A DNA stretch of 44,894 bases from Candidatus Heimdallarchaeota archaeon (GTDB lineage Archaea > Asgardarchaeota > Heimdallarchaeia > Heimdallarchaeales > Heimdallarchaeaceae), in the NCBI GenBank assembly GCA_023132955.1, contig JAGLXK010000488.1:1-44894 (forward strand), read 5' to 3'. Below are positions 1-8,637 of the stretch, one piece after another (within the stretch, counting starts at the first letter, position 1; each line of letters opens with the position of its first letter). The notes under the pieces are model-generated. The model was given only the letters and a program-made list of their open reading frames with translations, ran no database searches and was not told the origin of the DNA. The position numbers and the translations under genes are program-made.

Positions 1-20
1 AAATCACGGTCCGGCCACCA
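1..20 (+). tRNA. 3' end of a tRNA cut by the window edge
   Basis: The first bases read as a T-loop end (AAAT), the 3' strand of a T-stem (CACGG), an acceptor 3' strand (TCCGGCC), a discriminator A and an encoded CCA. The 5' part lies outside the window, so the isotype cannot be read. Other tRNA genes in this window also encode CCA. Confidence 0.75.
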
Positions 21-61
21 TTCTTCTTATTGTTGTTTATTCTCTTGTTTCAGAGAACTTC

Positions 62-69
62 TTATAAAT
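62..69 (+). promoter_or_regulatory. TATA box of the degV-like gene
   Basis: The sequence TTATAAAT is centred about 26 bp before the ATG at 91, the spacing expected for a leaderless archaeal transcript. It argues against the earlier in-frame ATG at 76, which would lie upstream of the start of transcription. Confidence 0.5.
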
Positions 70-90
70 TAGGAAATGAATGGAAAAACT

Positions 91-957
91 ATGAAAATAG
101 GTTTTGTTACAGATAGTGGTTCAGATATTGATCTTGATTATGCTGAAAAAATAGGTGTGAAAGTTGTTCCTTTGACTGTAACTTTTAGTGATGCAGATGA
201 TGTTGTACATAAGGAGGATAGAAGTTTTGATCTTGATTCCTATTACAGCAAATATGACTCAGTTGGTGATTTCTCTGCAAAAACTGCTCAACCGACCCCT
301 AATGATTTCTTTACTATTTATGAAGAACTAGCAAAAGAAGGAGTGGAAGAAATAATAGTGGTAACCCTAAGTTCAGGTTTAAGTGGAACAATGAACAGTG
401 CACGCTTGGGGGTAAATATGCTTAAGAGGAAAAATGAGACAATTAAAGTTCACCTTGTTGATGCATTGAATGCATCATATTCTGAGGTATTATTGATTGA
501 GGAAGGTTTGAGACTACAAAAGCAAGGTTTAAACGGTAATGAAATAGCAATAAAACTAAGAGAACATGTTAATAACATCAAAACTTACATACTTCTTCCT
601 TCATTGAAATTCTTACGTAAGGGAGGTAGAATCTCGGTGACAAAATACATTCTTGGAACTCTACTAAAAAAGAAACCTATTACAGTTGTGAATGAAGAAG
701 GCAAAAACGAAGTTGCTACAACTGTCACAGAAACAGATGAAGGCATTCTTAAAATTCTTGAATTAACCTCAGAGAATTTTTCTAGATTTCCAAAACAAGT
801 TATTATAATTCATGGTAATAATCTAGAATTTGCTGGGAGAATGGAGAAGCAATTAAAACAGCACTTCCAAGATGTGAAAATAAGAACAAGATGCACAGGT
901 GTTACTATATCTGCACACACAGGTCCAGATGTTGTTGCCTTGGTATCTGAATTCTAA
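91..957 (+). CDS. DegV family protein (fatty-acid-binding, FakB-like)
   Basis: The product of 288 residues begins MKIGFVTDSGSDI, the typical DegV start with the TDS motif. It continues with SAKTAQPTP and SSGLSGT, which in this family surround the bound fatty acid, and LKFLRKGGRIS in the second lobe. Length is normal for DegV. Bacterial relatives (FakB) hold an acyl chain and present it to a fatty acid kinase. No kinase gene is nearby, so the role here is open; binding of a lipid is inferred from the family. An ATG 15 bp upstream (76) is possible, but a TATA box at 62-69 fits transcription starting near 91. A T-rich stretch follows the stop codon. Confidence 0.85.
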   Translation: MKIGFVTDSGSDIDLDYAEKIGVKVVPLTVTFSDADDVVHKEDRSFDLDSYYSKYDSVGDFSAKTAQPTPNDFFTIYEELAKEGVEEIIVVTLSSGLSGTMNSARLGVNMLKRKNETIKVHLVDALNASYSEVLLIEEGLRLQKQGLNGNEIAIKLREHVNNIKTYILLPSLKFLRKGGRISVTKYILGTLLKKKPITVVNEEGKNEVATTVTETDEGILKILELTSENFSRFPKQVIIIHGNNLEFAGRMEKQLKQHFQDVKIRTRCTGVTISAHTGPDVVALVSEF

Positions 958-1072
958 CACCTTTTTATTTTTTCAATTTTTTTATCCATCTTCTTGTATT
1001 GTCTCCCTTATTGGAACTATGGTTATTAGAAAGAAGAGATAATGTTCTAATAAGGTAGGTTAAAAATATATA

Positions 1073-1690
1073 ATGAATGCGATTAATATGAAGAAAGAAA
1101 TGCAAAAACTACTACTTGATCTACCTACTCGAATTGAAACAGAAAGATTAGTTATTAGAAAATATGAGAAAGGGGACGGAAAAGGGTTATACAATTTACT
1201 AGAACGAAATAATAACCGAGAGTTTCTAAAGGATTATGTAGATGAAGCAAACAATGTTTATACAGTAGAAGACGCTGAAATTCGCATTCGTTCATTATCC
1301 GCAGATTTTACCACTCGAACCCGATTTGTTGTAGGGATTTGGTTAAAGAAAACAAATGATTTTATTGGAAATATTTGGATTGAACCCAAAAAATGGGAAG
1401 TACCATCTTTTGAGATTGGATATTATCTCGACCAAGGTTACACAAAGAAAGGTTACGCAACAGAAGCTGTAAAGCAGAGTATGAATTATGTATTTAATGA
1501 ATTGAATGCATACAAAATTATACTGATTACAAGAGACACAAATGTAGAAAGTATTAAACTTGCAGAAAGGTTGAATTTTGCTAAGGAAGGTCACTTGAGA
1601 GAATGTAGTATTGAAGAAGACAAACGTTTTGGGCTGCTTTATTATGGAATGTTAAAATCCGAATATGAAGAAATTAAAGAAAAATCTTGA
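1073..1690 (+). CDS. GNAT N-acetyltransferase, RimJ/RimL type
   Basis: The 205-residue protein starts with the usual RimJ/RimL opening (LPTRIETERLVIRKYEKGD) after a short N-terminal extension. It contains the GNAT core: a strand with GNIWIEP, IGYYLDQGYTKKGYATEAV as the acetyl-CoA pyrophosphate-binding loop (Q/R-x-x-G-x-G/A type), and NVESIKLAERLNF near the end. Such enzymes acetylate N-terminal amines or small amines; the substrate cannot be told. Alternative in-frame ATG codons occur at residues 6 and 10. It converges on the PLP-enzyme gene, with 18 bp between the stop codons. Confidence 0.85.
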   Translation: MNAINMKKEMQKLLLDLPTRIETERLVIRKYEKGDGKGLYNLLERNNNREFLKDYVDEANNVYTVEDAEIRIRSLSADFTTRTRFVVGIWLKKTNDFIGNIWIEPKKWEVPSFEIGYYLDQGYTKKGYATEAVKQSMNYVFNELNAYKIILITRDTNVESIKLAERLNFAKEGHLRECSIEEDKRFGLLYYGMLKSEYEEIKEKS

Positions 1691-1708
1691 AATCTTTAAA
1701 GTAGTTAA

Positions 1709-2803
1709 TCAATCATCCTCTTTCATCACTTTTATTGTTCCATCAAAGAACTTGTGAAATCCTTTTGGTAAGTCTTTGTATTTTGTTTTCTTTACATAAG
1801 GTGCTAAATCAGCAGAACTTTTTGAATTCCAAAATACAACTACTTCATCTTTTGAGATCTTTTCTTTCCTAATATAATCCAAGAGACCACTAAGCGTTTT
1901 ACCAGTATAGACATATTCTAGCTTTAGATAATCTTTCTTAGCTATTTCAATTGCTTCAAATGCTTCTTTGGTAGGAACACCATATTCCCCCCCAAAATAA
2001 GAATGGTCAACAATTAGTCTTTTTTCAAGTTCATTTAACACATCTGGAATAGAGGAGTCTTTCTTTCTCATAATTTCTAATGTTTTTGCTGCTAGATTTA
2101 ATGTAGCTTTTTTAGAGCTCCAAGAAGGGTCAGTTACCCCTATACCCACAATTTGTGTTTTTACTCGTGCTAATTCCAAACCAAGAACCAACCCTGCACA
2201 GGTAGCAAGGGATCCCACTGCCACAAATAGTTTATCTGGTTCAGGAATTAGTTTTGCATCTATCTGTTCTTTAAGTTCAAAAGCCGCATTAACAAAACCT
2301 AATGTTCCCAAAGGAGAACTTGCACCCGTTGTAACGAAATACGCATTTTTATCAAAGAACAATCTTGCTTTTATTGCAAGTTTTCTCCTAAAATTGCTCT
2401 TCATCAAGTTTAATCTTGCACCAAAATAATGATGACAAAGAAGATTTTCCCTCACATGCTGTGATAGTTTCTGTTTTACTAAAAAGAGATGAGTTTCCAA
2501 ACCAAACTTTTTTGAATGTACTGTAGTTGCTAAACCATGATTTGTGCCGATAGCACCCAATGTTAAAATACGCTTTTTCTTCTTTCTTAGAATATCAGCG
2601 AAAACAAATTCATACTTTCGTGGTTTGTTTCCACCATATATGTCGTCTGTTAAATCATCTCTCTTAACCCAAATTTCTTTGTGGTTAAGCTCTTTACTTA
2701 TTTCTTCCATTTTGTGAATTGGAGTGGGGGAGTTAATAACAGAAACCCAAGGAATGCTTCTTAATTTCGGATATTTTCTGAAAAGGGGTATTTCTCCTGA
2801 CAT
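1709..2803 (-). CDS. PLP-dependent D-cysteine desulfhydrase / ACC deaminase family protein
   Basis: A fold-type II PLP enzyme of 364 residues. It shows SPTPIHKMEEIS near the start, WVKRDDLTDDIYGGNKPRK with the PLP lysine in the GGNKPRK segment, GTNHG as a substrate or cofactor loop, VAVGSLATCAGL as a phosphate-binding loop, and a C-terminal YTGKTLSGLL segment. Family members remove sulfide from D-cysteine or deaminate 1-aminocyclopropane-1-carboxylate. The substrate here is not readable from sequence alone. The gene is divergent from the flavin oxidoreductase at 2918. Confidence 0.85.
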   Translation of the reverse strand: MSGEIPLFRKYPKLRSIPWVSVINSPTPIHKMEEISKELNHKEIWVKRDDLTDDIYGGNKPRKYEFVFADILRKKKKRILTLGAIGTNHGLATTVHSKKFGLETHLFLVKQKLSQHVRENLLCHHYFGARLNLMKSNFRRKLAIKARLFFDKNAYFVTTGASSPLGTLGFVNAAFELKEQIDAKLIPEPDKLFVAVGSLATCAGLVLGLELARVKTQIVGIGVTDPSWSSKKATLNLAAKTLEIMRKKDSSIPDVLNELEKRLIVDHSYFGGEYGVPTKEAFEAIEIAKKDYLKLEYVYTGKTLSGLLDYIRKEKISKDEVVVFWNSKSSADLAPYVKKTKYKDLPKGFHKFFDGTIKVMKEDD

Positions 2804-2917
2804 CTAGTATCTTGTTTTCTAGACCAAATAGATACTTTAAGTTTATTGAGCAGATGTGCAACAAATATTTTTATTCTACTTACTGTTTACTTCTTCTTGT
2901 ACAAGGAGATATATCAG

Positions 2918-5287
2918 ATGAAATTATTTGAACCGTTTACAATCAATAAGACAAATCTTAGAAATCGTATTATTATGCCTGGAATGGATACCAATTTTGG
3001 TGATGAAGAAGGTAATGTTCCTGATAAATTGATTGACTACTATGAATTGAGAGCAAAAGGAGGAGTTGGATTAATCATCGTTGAAGGTGCTTTTTTTGAT
3101 AAAAAAGGTGCTGGAACAGCTACTATGCTTAGTATTGAAAGTAATAAGAGAATTAACAAGTTCAAGGAATTGGTTAATGCAATTAAGAAACACGGGGCTC
3201 ATGCTTTAATACAGATATATCATGCTGGTGCTCAAGCTTCCTCGTATATGATAGGTCTTCAAGCAGTAGCGCCTTCAGCTATTCCTTTTGAAATGGCTGG
3301 CGAAACACCAGAACCATTAACTCTGAAACAAATTTCTAAAATTGTAAAGGGATATGGTGAAGCTTGTTTAAGAGCAAAAAAAGCTGGTTTTGATGGTGTA
3401 GAGATTCATGCGGGACATGGTTATTTACTCAATCAATTCTTTTCTTTGAGGACAAACAAACGTGATGATGAATATGGGGGACAATCTTTTGAAAACAGAA
3501 CTAGAGCTGCTGTTGAAGTCATCAGAGAAGTAAGAAAGAAATGTGGTAATGATTTCATAATTGGTTTTAGATTAAATGGTAGTGATTATATTCCAAAAGG
3601 GTTGGAAGTAGAAGACATTATTCAAATTGCACAAATTCTAGAAGATGAAGGAATTGATCTGATAAACATAACGGGAGGGGTTTTTGATAGTCCTGGATTC
3701 CCTGTTGTGCCATATATGAGCTATCCAAAGGGGTGTTTCAGTTATAATGCCCAGCAAGTTAAACAAGCTCTGAAGAAAACACCAGTTGCTGTAGTAGGAA
3801 GAATTAATACAGCAGAAATTGCAGAAGAGATCTTACAACAGGATAAAGCTGATTTGGTATCTATAGGAAGAGCACTAATTGCAGATCCCGAGTTTCCAAA
3901 TAAAATTAAAGCTGGAAAACAAGAAACTATACGCACCTGTATAGGATGTAATGCTTGTTTAAATCAAATAATGACAGAACAACAAGTGCAATGCGCAATT
4001 AATCCAAACTTAATTGGTTCTGATGAAGATATAAAAACTACGAAAGAATCAAAGAAAATTTTGGTTGTAGGAGCGGGTCCTGCGGGCATGGAGTTTTCTA
4101 GAATAGCCAAAATACGCAATCATGATGTACGTGTTATTGAAAAAAGTGCATTCATAGGAGGTTCATTAAATTTTGCAAGAATTGCCCCAATGAAGAAAGA
4201 AGTTCAGAATCTTATTGATTATTATAATTTCACTTTTGATAATCTGAGTATTGAGGTTAAACTAAAAACACCATTTTCAGAAGAGATTCTTTCTGAATAT
4301 AAACCAGATATACTTGTGCTAGCAACAGGTATTACTCCTAAAATTCCAAACATAAAAGGGATTGAAGAAATCAAATATCATCTTTACACTGAAATCTTAG
4401 GTGGAAAAATTCCAAAGGGACAACGAATAGTTGTACTCGGGGGAGATATGATAGGTATAGAAGTAGCAGAATTCCTTTCTTGTGCAAATAAAGAAGTAAC
4501 TTTAATCAGCAAACAAAAGAGATTGGGTGTTGATCTTTACTCTCTTGTCGCAAGAGAAGTGATTACAGCAATAGAAGAAGATGAAGAAATTAACATACTA
4601 CTGGAAACTGAAGTTAAAGAAATAGAAGAAAACAAACTCTCTATAGAACAAAGCGGTCAGAATTCTACAATTGAGTACGATGATATCATTATTGCAACTG
4701 CACAAGCCTCAAATGAAGCGGAAAATCTAGCCAAAGGAAAAATCAGTAAAATCTTCAAAATAGGTGATTGTAAAGAGATTCAACCTCGCAAAATTCTCGA
4801 TTCTGTGCAAGAAGGATATGAATTAGCGAACATTATTGAAACTCCTGAAGCCGATTTGTTATTTGCTGATGAACTTGAACAAAAAGTTGGGGATTTAAAA
4901 TCTTTAATGAGAATAAAGATTAAGCGACGTACATTCACTAACGATGATATACTTGACTATCTAGATTTGCTAGCTCAAGTATGTAATGAGAATGAAAAGA
5001 TACAGAAGAAGAATAAGAAAGCGAAACTAGAGTTCCAAATCTCAATTAGTGATGAGAAATATTACTACATCAAAATTAACAACGGAAATTTCACTACAGG
5101 CGAAGGTAAACTCGAGCAACCAAGTGTGAGAATTTGGATTGATTCATCAATTGCCAGTGGAATATTTATGGGGACTGTAAACGCAGCTTCCGCATACATG
5201 GCTAAAGAAATTAAGTTTGAAGGTTCAATGATGCTAGGTCTTAGGTTTAGAAACTTTACAGATGCAGTGGTGAGTGAACTAGAGTAA
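2918..5287 (+). CDS. NADH:flavin oxidoreductase (2,4-dienoyl-CoA reductase type) with C-terminal SCP2-like domain
   Basis: A 789-residue fusion. Residues 1-330 form an Old Yellow Enzyme barrel (LFEPFTINKTNLRNRIIMPG, IHAGHGYLLNQFFS, GRALIADPEFPNK). Cysteines at 341, 344, 347 and 359 (C-x2-C-x2-C-x11-C) would bind a 4Fe-4S cluster. Residues about 380-660 form an FAD/NAD domain (ILVVGAGPAGMEFSRIA, IVVLGGDMIGIEVAEF). This order matches FadH and trimethylamine dehydrogenase. The last 110 residues resemble an SCP2 sterol-carrier domain (ISDEKYYYIKINNG, ending in an acidic helix). The start is set by a strong Shine-Dalgarno sequence (AAGGAGA) 9 bp before the ATG at 2918; an open frame extends further upstream without support. 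A role in reducing unsaturated acyl or isoprenoid lipids is inference. Confidence 0.88.
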   Translation: MKLFEPFTINKTNLRNRIIMPGMDTNFGDEEGNVPDKLIDYYELRAKGGVGLIIVEGAFFDKKGAGTATMLSIESNKRINKFKELVNAIKKHGAHALIQIYHAGAQASSYMIGLQAVAPSAIPFEMAGETPEPLTLKQISKIVKGYGEACLRAKKAGFDGVEIHAGHGYLLNQFFSLRTNKRDDEYGGQSFENRTRAAVEVIREVRKKCGNDFIIGFRLNGSDYIPKGLEVEDIIQIAQILEDEGIDLINITGGVFDSPGFPVVPYMSYPKGCFSYNAQQVKQALKKTPVAVVGRINTAEIAEEILQQDKADLVSIGRALIADPEFPNKIKAGKQETIRTCIGCNACLNQIMTEQQVQCAINPNLIGSDEDIKTTKESKKILVVGAGPAGMEFSRIAKIRNHDVRVIEKSAFIGGSLNFARIAPMKKEVQNLIDYYNFTFDNLSIEVKLKTPFSEEILSEYKPDILVLATGITPKIPNIKGIEEIKYHLYTEILGGKIPKGQRIVVLGGDMIGIEVAEFLSCANKEVTLISKQKRLGVDLYSLVAREVITAIEEDEEINILLETEVKEIEENKLSIEQSGQNSTIEYDDIIIATAQASNEAENLAKGKISKIFKIGDCKEIQPRKILDSVQEGYELANIIETPEADLLFADELEQKVGDLKSLMRIKIKRRTFTNDDILDYLDLLAQVCNENEKIQKKNKKAKLEFQISISDEKYYYIKINNGNFTTGEGKLEQPSVRIWIDSSIASGIFMGTVNAASAYMAKEIKFEGSMMLGLRFRNFTDAVVSELE

Positions 5288-5375
5288 GTGTGAATGTATT
5301 CAAAGTGATATGAAAAAAACTTAAATAATCTATCTATTGAGTTAAATCATAAAATCAGACTATAGAGGGTCAGTT

Positions 5376-6419
5376 ATGCCTACACTTTTCAAATATGACA
5401 AAGGGATTAAATTCCTCAAAAAACCAGAGAATCTTACTCTCATAGCTGACCCAACAACAGTCAAAGCAGCAGAAAACTGTGACGCAGCTCTCATAACACA
5501 CGCACACACCGATCATTCTCTAGCATTTCCAAATGAAGGAATTAGAGTTTATTCAACAGAGGTTTCAAGTCAGCTTTTTGAGGGATTGACTGCAAAAAAA
5601 ACTAAGAATACAAGATTTGTGGAATTAAATAAAACAACAAACATTAGTGATGTAGAAGTAAAATTAATTCCTGCTGGTCATTTGCTTGGTGCTGCACAGA
5701 TTGTATTCTATTTTGATGATTTAACTATCTGTTACACTGGTGATATAAGTACTGATGAAATGCTTACTGTACCAAGAGCTGCAGTGCCAGAAGACGACAT
5801 TGATATTCTAATTACTGAAGCTACATATGGAAAGGAAGACTTGTTCTTTGATTCTCGAGAAAAAATAAAGGGATCAATTTTAAAATGGGTTGCGGAAAAT
5901 CTTCAAATGAAAAAAGTTCCTGTAATCAACATCGGTCATTTAGGAGCTGCTCAAGAAATTATTGCGTATCTAAATGAAATGTTATCCATTGACATTTACT
6001 GTGATAATAGAACTAGTGAAATAAACAAAGTATACCTTAATGAAGGCCATAATCTTCAGTGGAATCGATTTGATTTATTAAATGACAGTGAATTAAAAGT
6101 TGAAAGAAGTATAGTTCTACTTCCTAGAGCAGCTAAAGAAATTCCTGAGTTTTTGAAATCTCATAAAATCTCCAGAGGAATAGTTACTGGGCAAGCTTCA
6201 CGTTTTGCATATTCGAGTTTTGAACAAGCTTTTTCTTTTTCAATGCATGCTAACTGTAATGAATTGCTTGAATACGTTAAGGTTGTAAATCCCCAGAAGG
6301 TATATACTCTTTATGGTTTTGATTCAGACTTTGCAGCTATTATTAGACAAAAACTCAAATTATTTGCTAGACCTTTAAAAATGTCTAAAAATAGATTAAC
6401 GCTAGAAGAATTTCTTTAG
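5376..6419 (+). CDS. MBL-fold (beta-CASP/exonuclease-like) metallohydrolase
   Basis: The 347-residue protein has the metallo-beta-lactamase metal motif HAHTDH near residue 45, a second histidine in PAGHLLGAAQ, TGDIS with the bridging aspartate, and TEATYG. This arrangement is typical of CPSF-like or Artemis-like nucleases and of the exonuclease family found beside DNA ligases. A C-terminal FSMHANCNELLEYV segment carries a further histidine. Nucleic acid hydrolysis is likely; DNA or RNA preference cannot be decided. It converges on the spt5 gene, with a single base between the two stop codons. Confidence 0.82.
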   Translation: MPTLFKYDKGIKFLKKPENLTLIADPTTVKAAENCDAALITHAHTDHSLAFPNEGIRVYSTEVSSQLFEGLTAKKTKNTRFVELNKTTNISDVEVKLIPAGHLLGAAQIVFYFDDLTICYTGDISTDEMLTVPRAAVPEDDIDILITEATYGKEDLFFDSREKIKGSILKWVAENLQMKKVPVINIGHLGAAQEIIAYLNEMLSIDIYCDNRTSEINKVYLNEGHNLQWNRFDLLNDSELKVERSIVLLPRAAKEIPEFLKSHKISRGIVTGQASRFAYSSFEQAFSFSMHANCNELLEYVKVVNPQKVYTLYGFDSDFAAIIRQKLKLFARPLKMSKNRLTLEEFL

Positions 6420-6420
6420 A

Positions 6421-6909
6421 TTATAGGAGATATTCTTCGTCAGGTTCTTTTTCAACGGCTTTTTCCTTTACCCTAATAGATTCTCCAGAAAGAGTTACTG
6501 GAATTTGTAAATCCATTGCAAGAAGTTCTACAGTGACTTCCTCTTTTCCGACATGGATATCAGTAACTCTTGCTTTGGAACCTTTGAATGGTCCATTTAT
6601 TACTTCCACAATGTCGTTAATATCCACACCCTCAATGACTGGTCTTGGCATTAAGAAATGATCTAACTCATCAATAGGGATTTCTTCAGCTCGAGAAGCT
6701 CTAGGTCGTTTTCGAACATGTCTTACACCTTCTACAAGGATTTCAACATCATCGATGGATTCTGCTTCAACAAAAATGTATCCTTTTAACCCACCTGGCA
6801 CTAAAACAGAATATATTTTAAGATGGGGTCTGTTTTCTGCTCTACGTGCTAAATATTCACTCAATGAATGTTCTTGACCTATTGTTGTTCTAAGAGCATA
6901 GATGGCCAT
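6421..6909 (-). CDS. spt5: Transcription elongation factor Spt5 (NusG homologue)
   Basis: At 162 residues it has the length of archaeal Spt5. Residues 1-90 form the NGN domain (IYALRTTIGQEHS, PGGLKGYIFVEAES), which binds RNA polymerase together with Spt4. Residues about 100-145 form one KOW domain (DIVEVINGPFKGSKARV). The last gene of a minus-strand group uL11, Sec61-gamma, Spt5, it starts 41 bp after the Sec61-gamma stop codon. Co-transcription of the three genes is likely. Confidence 0.95.
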   Translation of the reverse strand: MAIYALRTTIGQEHSLSEYLARRAENRPHLKIYSVLVPGGLKGYIFVEAESIDDVEILVEGVRHVRKRPRASRAEEIPIDELDHFLMPRPVIEGVDINDIVEVINGPFKGSKARVTDIHVGKEEVTVELLAMDLQIPVTLSGESIRVKEKAVEKEPDEEYLL

Positions 6910-6950
6910 GATGTCACTTCGTTTGTTATTTTTTATTATGTGAGGTAAAC

Positions 6951-7151
6951 TTAAGTTGGTGGATTAATTGCATTTATAATTGCATTAAATAGCAAACTAA
7001 GAACATATCCAATCACTCCAATAAGGATTATACCAATTGCGCTCATTTTTACTGTAATGGATAGTTCTCTTCTACTAGGCTTTTTTGCATGTCGAAGTAC
7101 TTTTTTGCTGTTTATGAAAAAGCCTCGTATCTTATAAATCATTTTACTCAT
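6951..7151 (-). CDS. secE: Protein translocase subunit Sec61-gamma / SecE
   Basis: A 66-residue protein with a basic amphipathic N-terminal helix (NSKKVLRHAKKPSRREL) and a single C-terminal membrane helix (IGIILIGVIGYVLSLLFN), the classic minimal SecE/Sec61-gamma layout. It clamps the SecY channel. It sits between uL11 and spt5, where archaea commonly keep it, although the gene order differs from the usual one. Confidence 0.92.
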   Translation of the reverse strand: MSKMIYKIRGFFINSKKVLRHAKKPSRRELSITVKMSAIGIILIGVIGYVLSLLFNAIINAINPPT

Positions 7152-7219
7152 GAATTGTACCTCATTTATCTTTTTTGTTGTATATTTTTATTTGTTCTGT
7201 TGAGTAACAGCCAAAAGAC

Positions 7220-7717
7220 CTATTCCTCTGCAGCAGCTAGAAGCTCGGAATACTTGCCTGCATCAATTTCCTTTTGCACATCTCTGGGATCTTTATCTTC
7301 ACAGGTTACACCCATACATACCATTGTACCCAAGATCTCTTTACATGCAGTGGTTATTGATCCAGCAGTTAAATCCGCCCATTTAGCTTTAGCAGCATCT
7401 ATAAGTTGTGGAAAAGTTATATTGCCAACTATCTCTGTATTAGGATTTCCAGATGCTTTTGTTAAGTTTGCAGCTTTTAGTACTAATGCTGATGCTGGTG
7501 GAATACCAATTTCCAATTCAAACTTACGGGTTTTTTTATCAACTGTAACTTTTACAGGAACCTTCATCCCCTTGTATGCTTCGGTTTGTTTGTTTATCTC
7601 ACTGACAACATCACCCATATTAACACCGAGTGGTCCTAAAGCAGGTCCCATAGCTCCACCAGGAGATGCTTGTCCTCCATCTACTAGTAAATCAACAGTC
7701 ACTAGTTCTTTACTCAT
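7220..7717 (-). CDS. rpl11: Large ribosomal subunit protein uL11
   Basis: The 165-residue protein carries the uL11 N-domain (VDLLVDGGQASPGGAMGPALGPLG), which contacts 23S rRNA and elongation factors, and the RNA-binding C-domain (AKWADLTAGSITTACKEILGTMVCMGV). Length and sequence fit archaeal uL11. It is the first gene of the group reading toward Sec61-gamma and Spt5. In many archaea uL11 instead follows Spt5 and precedes uL1; here uL1, uL10 and the stalk protein are not in the window. Confidence 0.95.
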   Translation of the reverse strand: MSKELVTVDLLVDGGQASPGGAMGPALGPLGVNMGDVVSEINKQTEAYKGMKVPVKVTVDKKTRKFELEIGIPPASALVLKAANLTKASGNPNTEIVGNITFPQLIDAAKAKWADLTAGSITTACKEILGTMVCMGVTCEDKDPRDVQKEIDAGKYSELLAAAEE

Positions 7718-7946
7718 TAGCTTCGCCTCATCTAATAATACTAACTTAAGACAGAAGCAAGATACTTGCTACTTAAAGGTAACGATTTTTAACTAAAGAG
7801 TTTTTCTTTGGAGATTAGGGTTAGTGCTTTTAAGAAACATTCAAAGAATAGGTTTTCATATCTCTTACACTAATTTTTTTCTTTAATCAAAATATTTATA
7901 ATGAAATCTTAGAGTTTCAACTCGTAATGTTTTGGAGTAAAAAACT

Positions 7947-8174
7947 ATGAGCGTAAATAAACCGATGGATATCTTGAATCAAGCAAGAGAAAAAAGAGTA
8001 TTAATTAGACTTCGAGGTAATCGTCGAATGAGAGGTATTCTCAAAAACTATGATATTCATCTTAATCTAACATTAGAAGAAGCAGAAGAGATAGCTTCAG
8101 AAGGAGCAATAAAACTTGGAGACGTAATTATACGTGGTGATAACGTAATTATGATTAGTCCCCCCCCTAAATAA
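7947..8174 (+). CDS. LSm / Sm-like small nuclear ribonucleoprotein
   Basis: A 75-residue Sm-fold protein with the Sm1 motif (VLIRLRGNRRMRGILKNYDIHLNLTL) and the Sm2 motif (GDVIIRGDNVIMI). Archaeal LSm proteins form heptameric rings that bind U-rich RNA. The gene lies 20 bp before the eL37 gene, a widely conserved archaeal pair, so the two are probably co-transcribed. Confidence 0.95.
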   Translation: MSVNKPMDILNQAREKRVLIRLRGNRRMRGILKNYDIHLNLTLEEAEEIASEGAIKLGDVIIRGDNVIMISPPPK

Positions 8175-8194
8175 TTTCAAAAAGGTGAAAAAAA

Positions 8195-8359
8195 ATGACT
8201 AAGGGAACACCATCATTTGGAAGACATAACAAAAGATCAACTCATATAGTTTGTAGAAGATGTGGTCGTCATTCCTACCACAAAAGACATAGAACTTGTG
8301 CATCTTGTGGTTTTGGACGATCTTCAAAAATCCGAAACTATGCATGGCACAGACACTAA
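8195..8359 (+). CDS. rpl37e: Large ribosomal subunit protein eL37
   Basis: The ATG at 8195 opens a 54-residue frame beginning [20 protein letters not shown]. Four cysteines (CRRCG and CASCG) make the zinc ribbon of eL37, and the tail is basic ([12 protein letters not shown]). An AAAGGTG ribosome binding site lies 8 bp upstream. It follows the LSm gene and precedes tRNA-Ala. Confidence 0.95.
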   Translation: MTKGTPSFGRHNKRSTHIVCRRCGRHSYHKRHRTCASCGFGRSSKIRNYAWHRH

Positions 8360-8419
8360 AGGGTACGTTTAAGTATACTAGAATGAATTAATCTTTCTTT
8401 TTTAACTACTTCTAAAAGT

Positions 8420-8496
8420 GGGCCGGTAGATCAGTCTGGAAGATCGCTTCCTTGGCATGGAAGAGGCCGCGAGTTCGAATCTCGTCCGGTCCACCA
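8420..8496 (+). tRNA. tRNA-Ala (anticodon GGC)
   Basis: Acceptor GGGCCGG pairs with CCGGTCC and includes the G3-U70 pair that marks alanine tRNAs. The anticodon arm is CTTCC-TTGGCAT-GGAAG, anticodon GGC. The T-arm is GCGAG-TTCGAAT-CTCGT. Discriminator A and CCA are encoded at 8493-8496. No intron is present. Confidence 0.95.
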
Positions 8497-8606
8497 CTTA
8501 AAATCCCTAAATTTGCATATTTCTCTTAATGTATGTAAAAAGAGACCTATAAAAAATGTTCAACTTTGTAAGCCTTCTAAACAAGGTTCATTGCGTGCTT
8601 AAATAA

Positions 8607-8616
8607 ATTTATATAT
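8607..8616 (+). promoter_or_regulatory. TATA box of the solenoid/coiled-coil gene
   Basis: TTTATATATT is centred about 26 bp upstream of the ATG at 8638, consistent with a leaderless transcript. Confidence 0.5.
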
Positions 8617-8637
8617 TGAGATTGTAGTTTAAAATTC

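Noticed and set aside
7089-7796. Plus-strand frame of 235 codons across the uL11 and Sec61-gamma genes
   Set aside because: It is the antisense of two certain genes and has no independent features.
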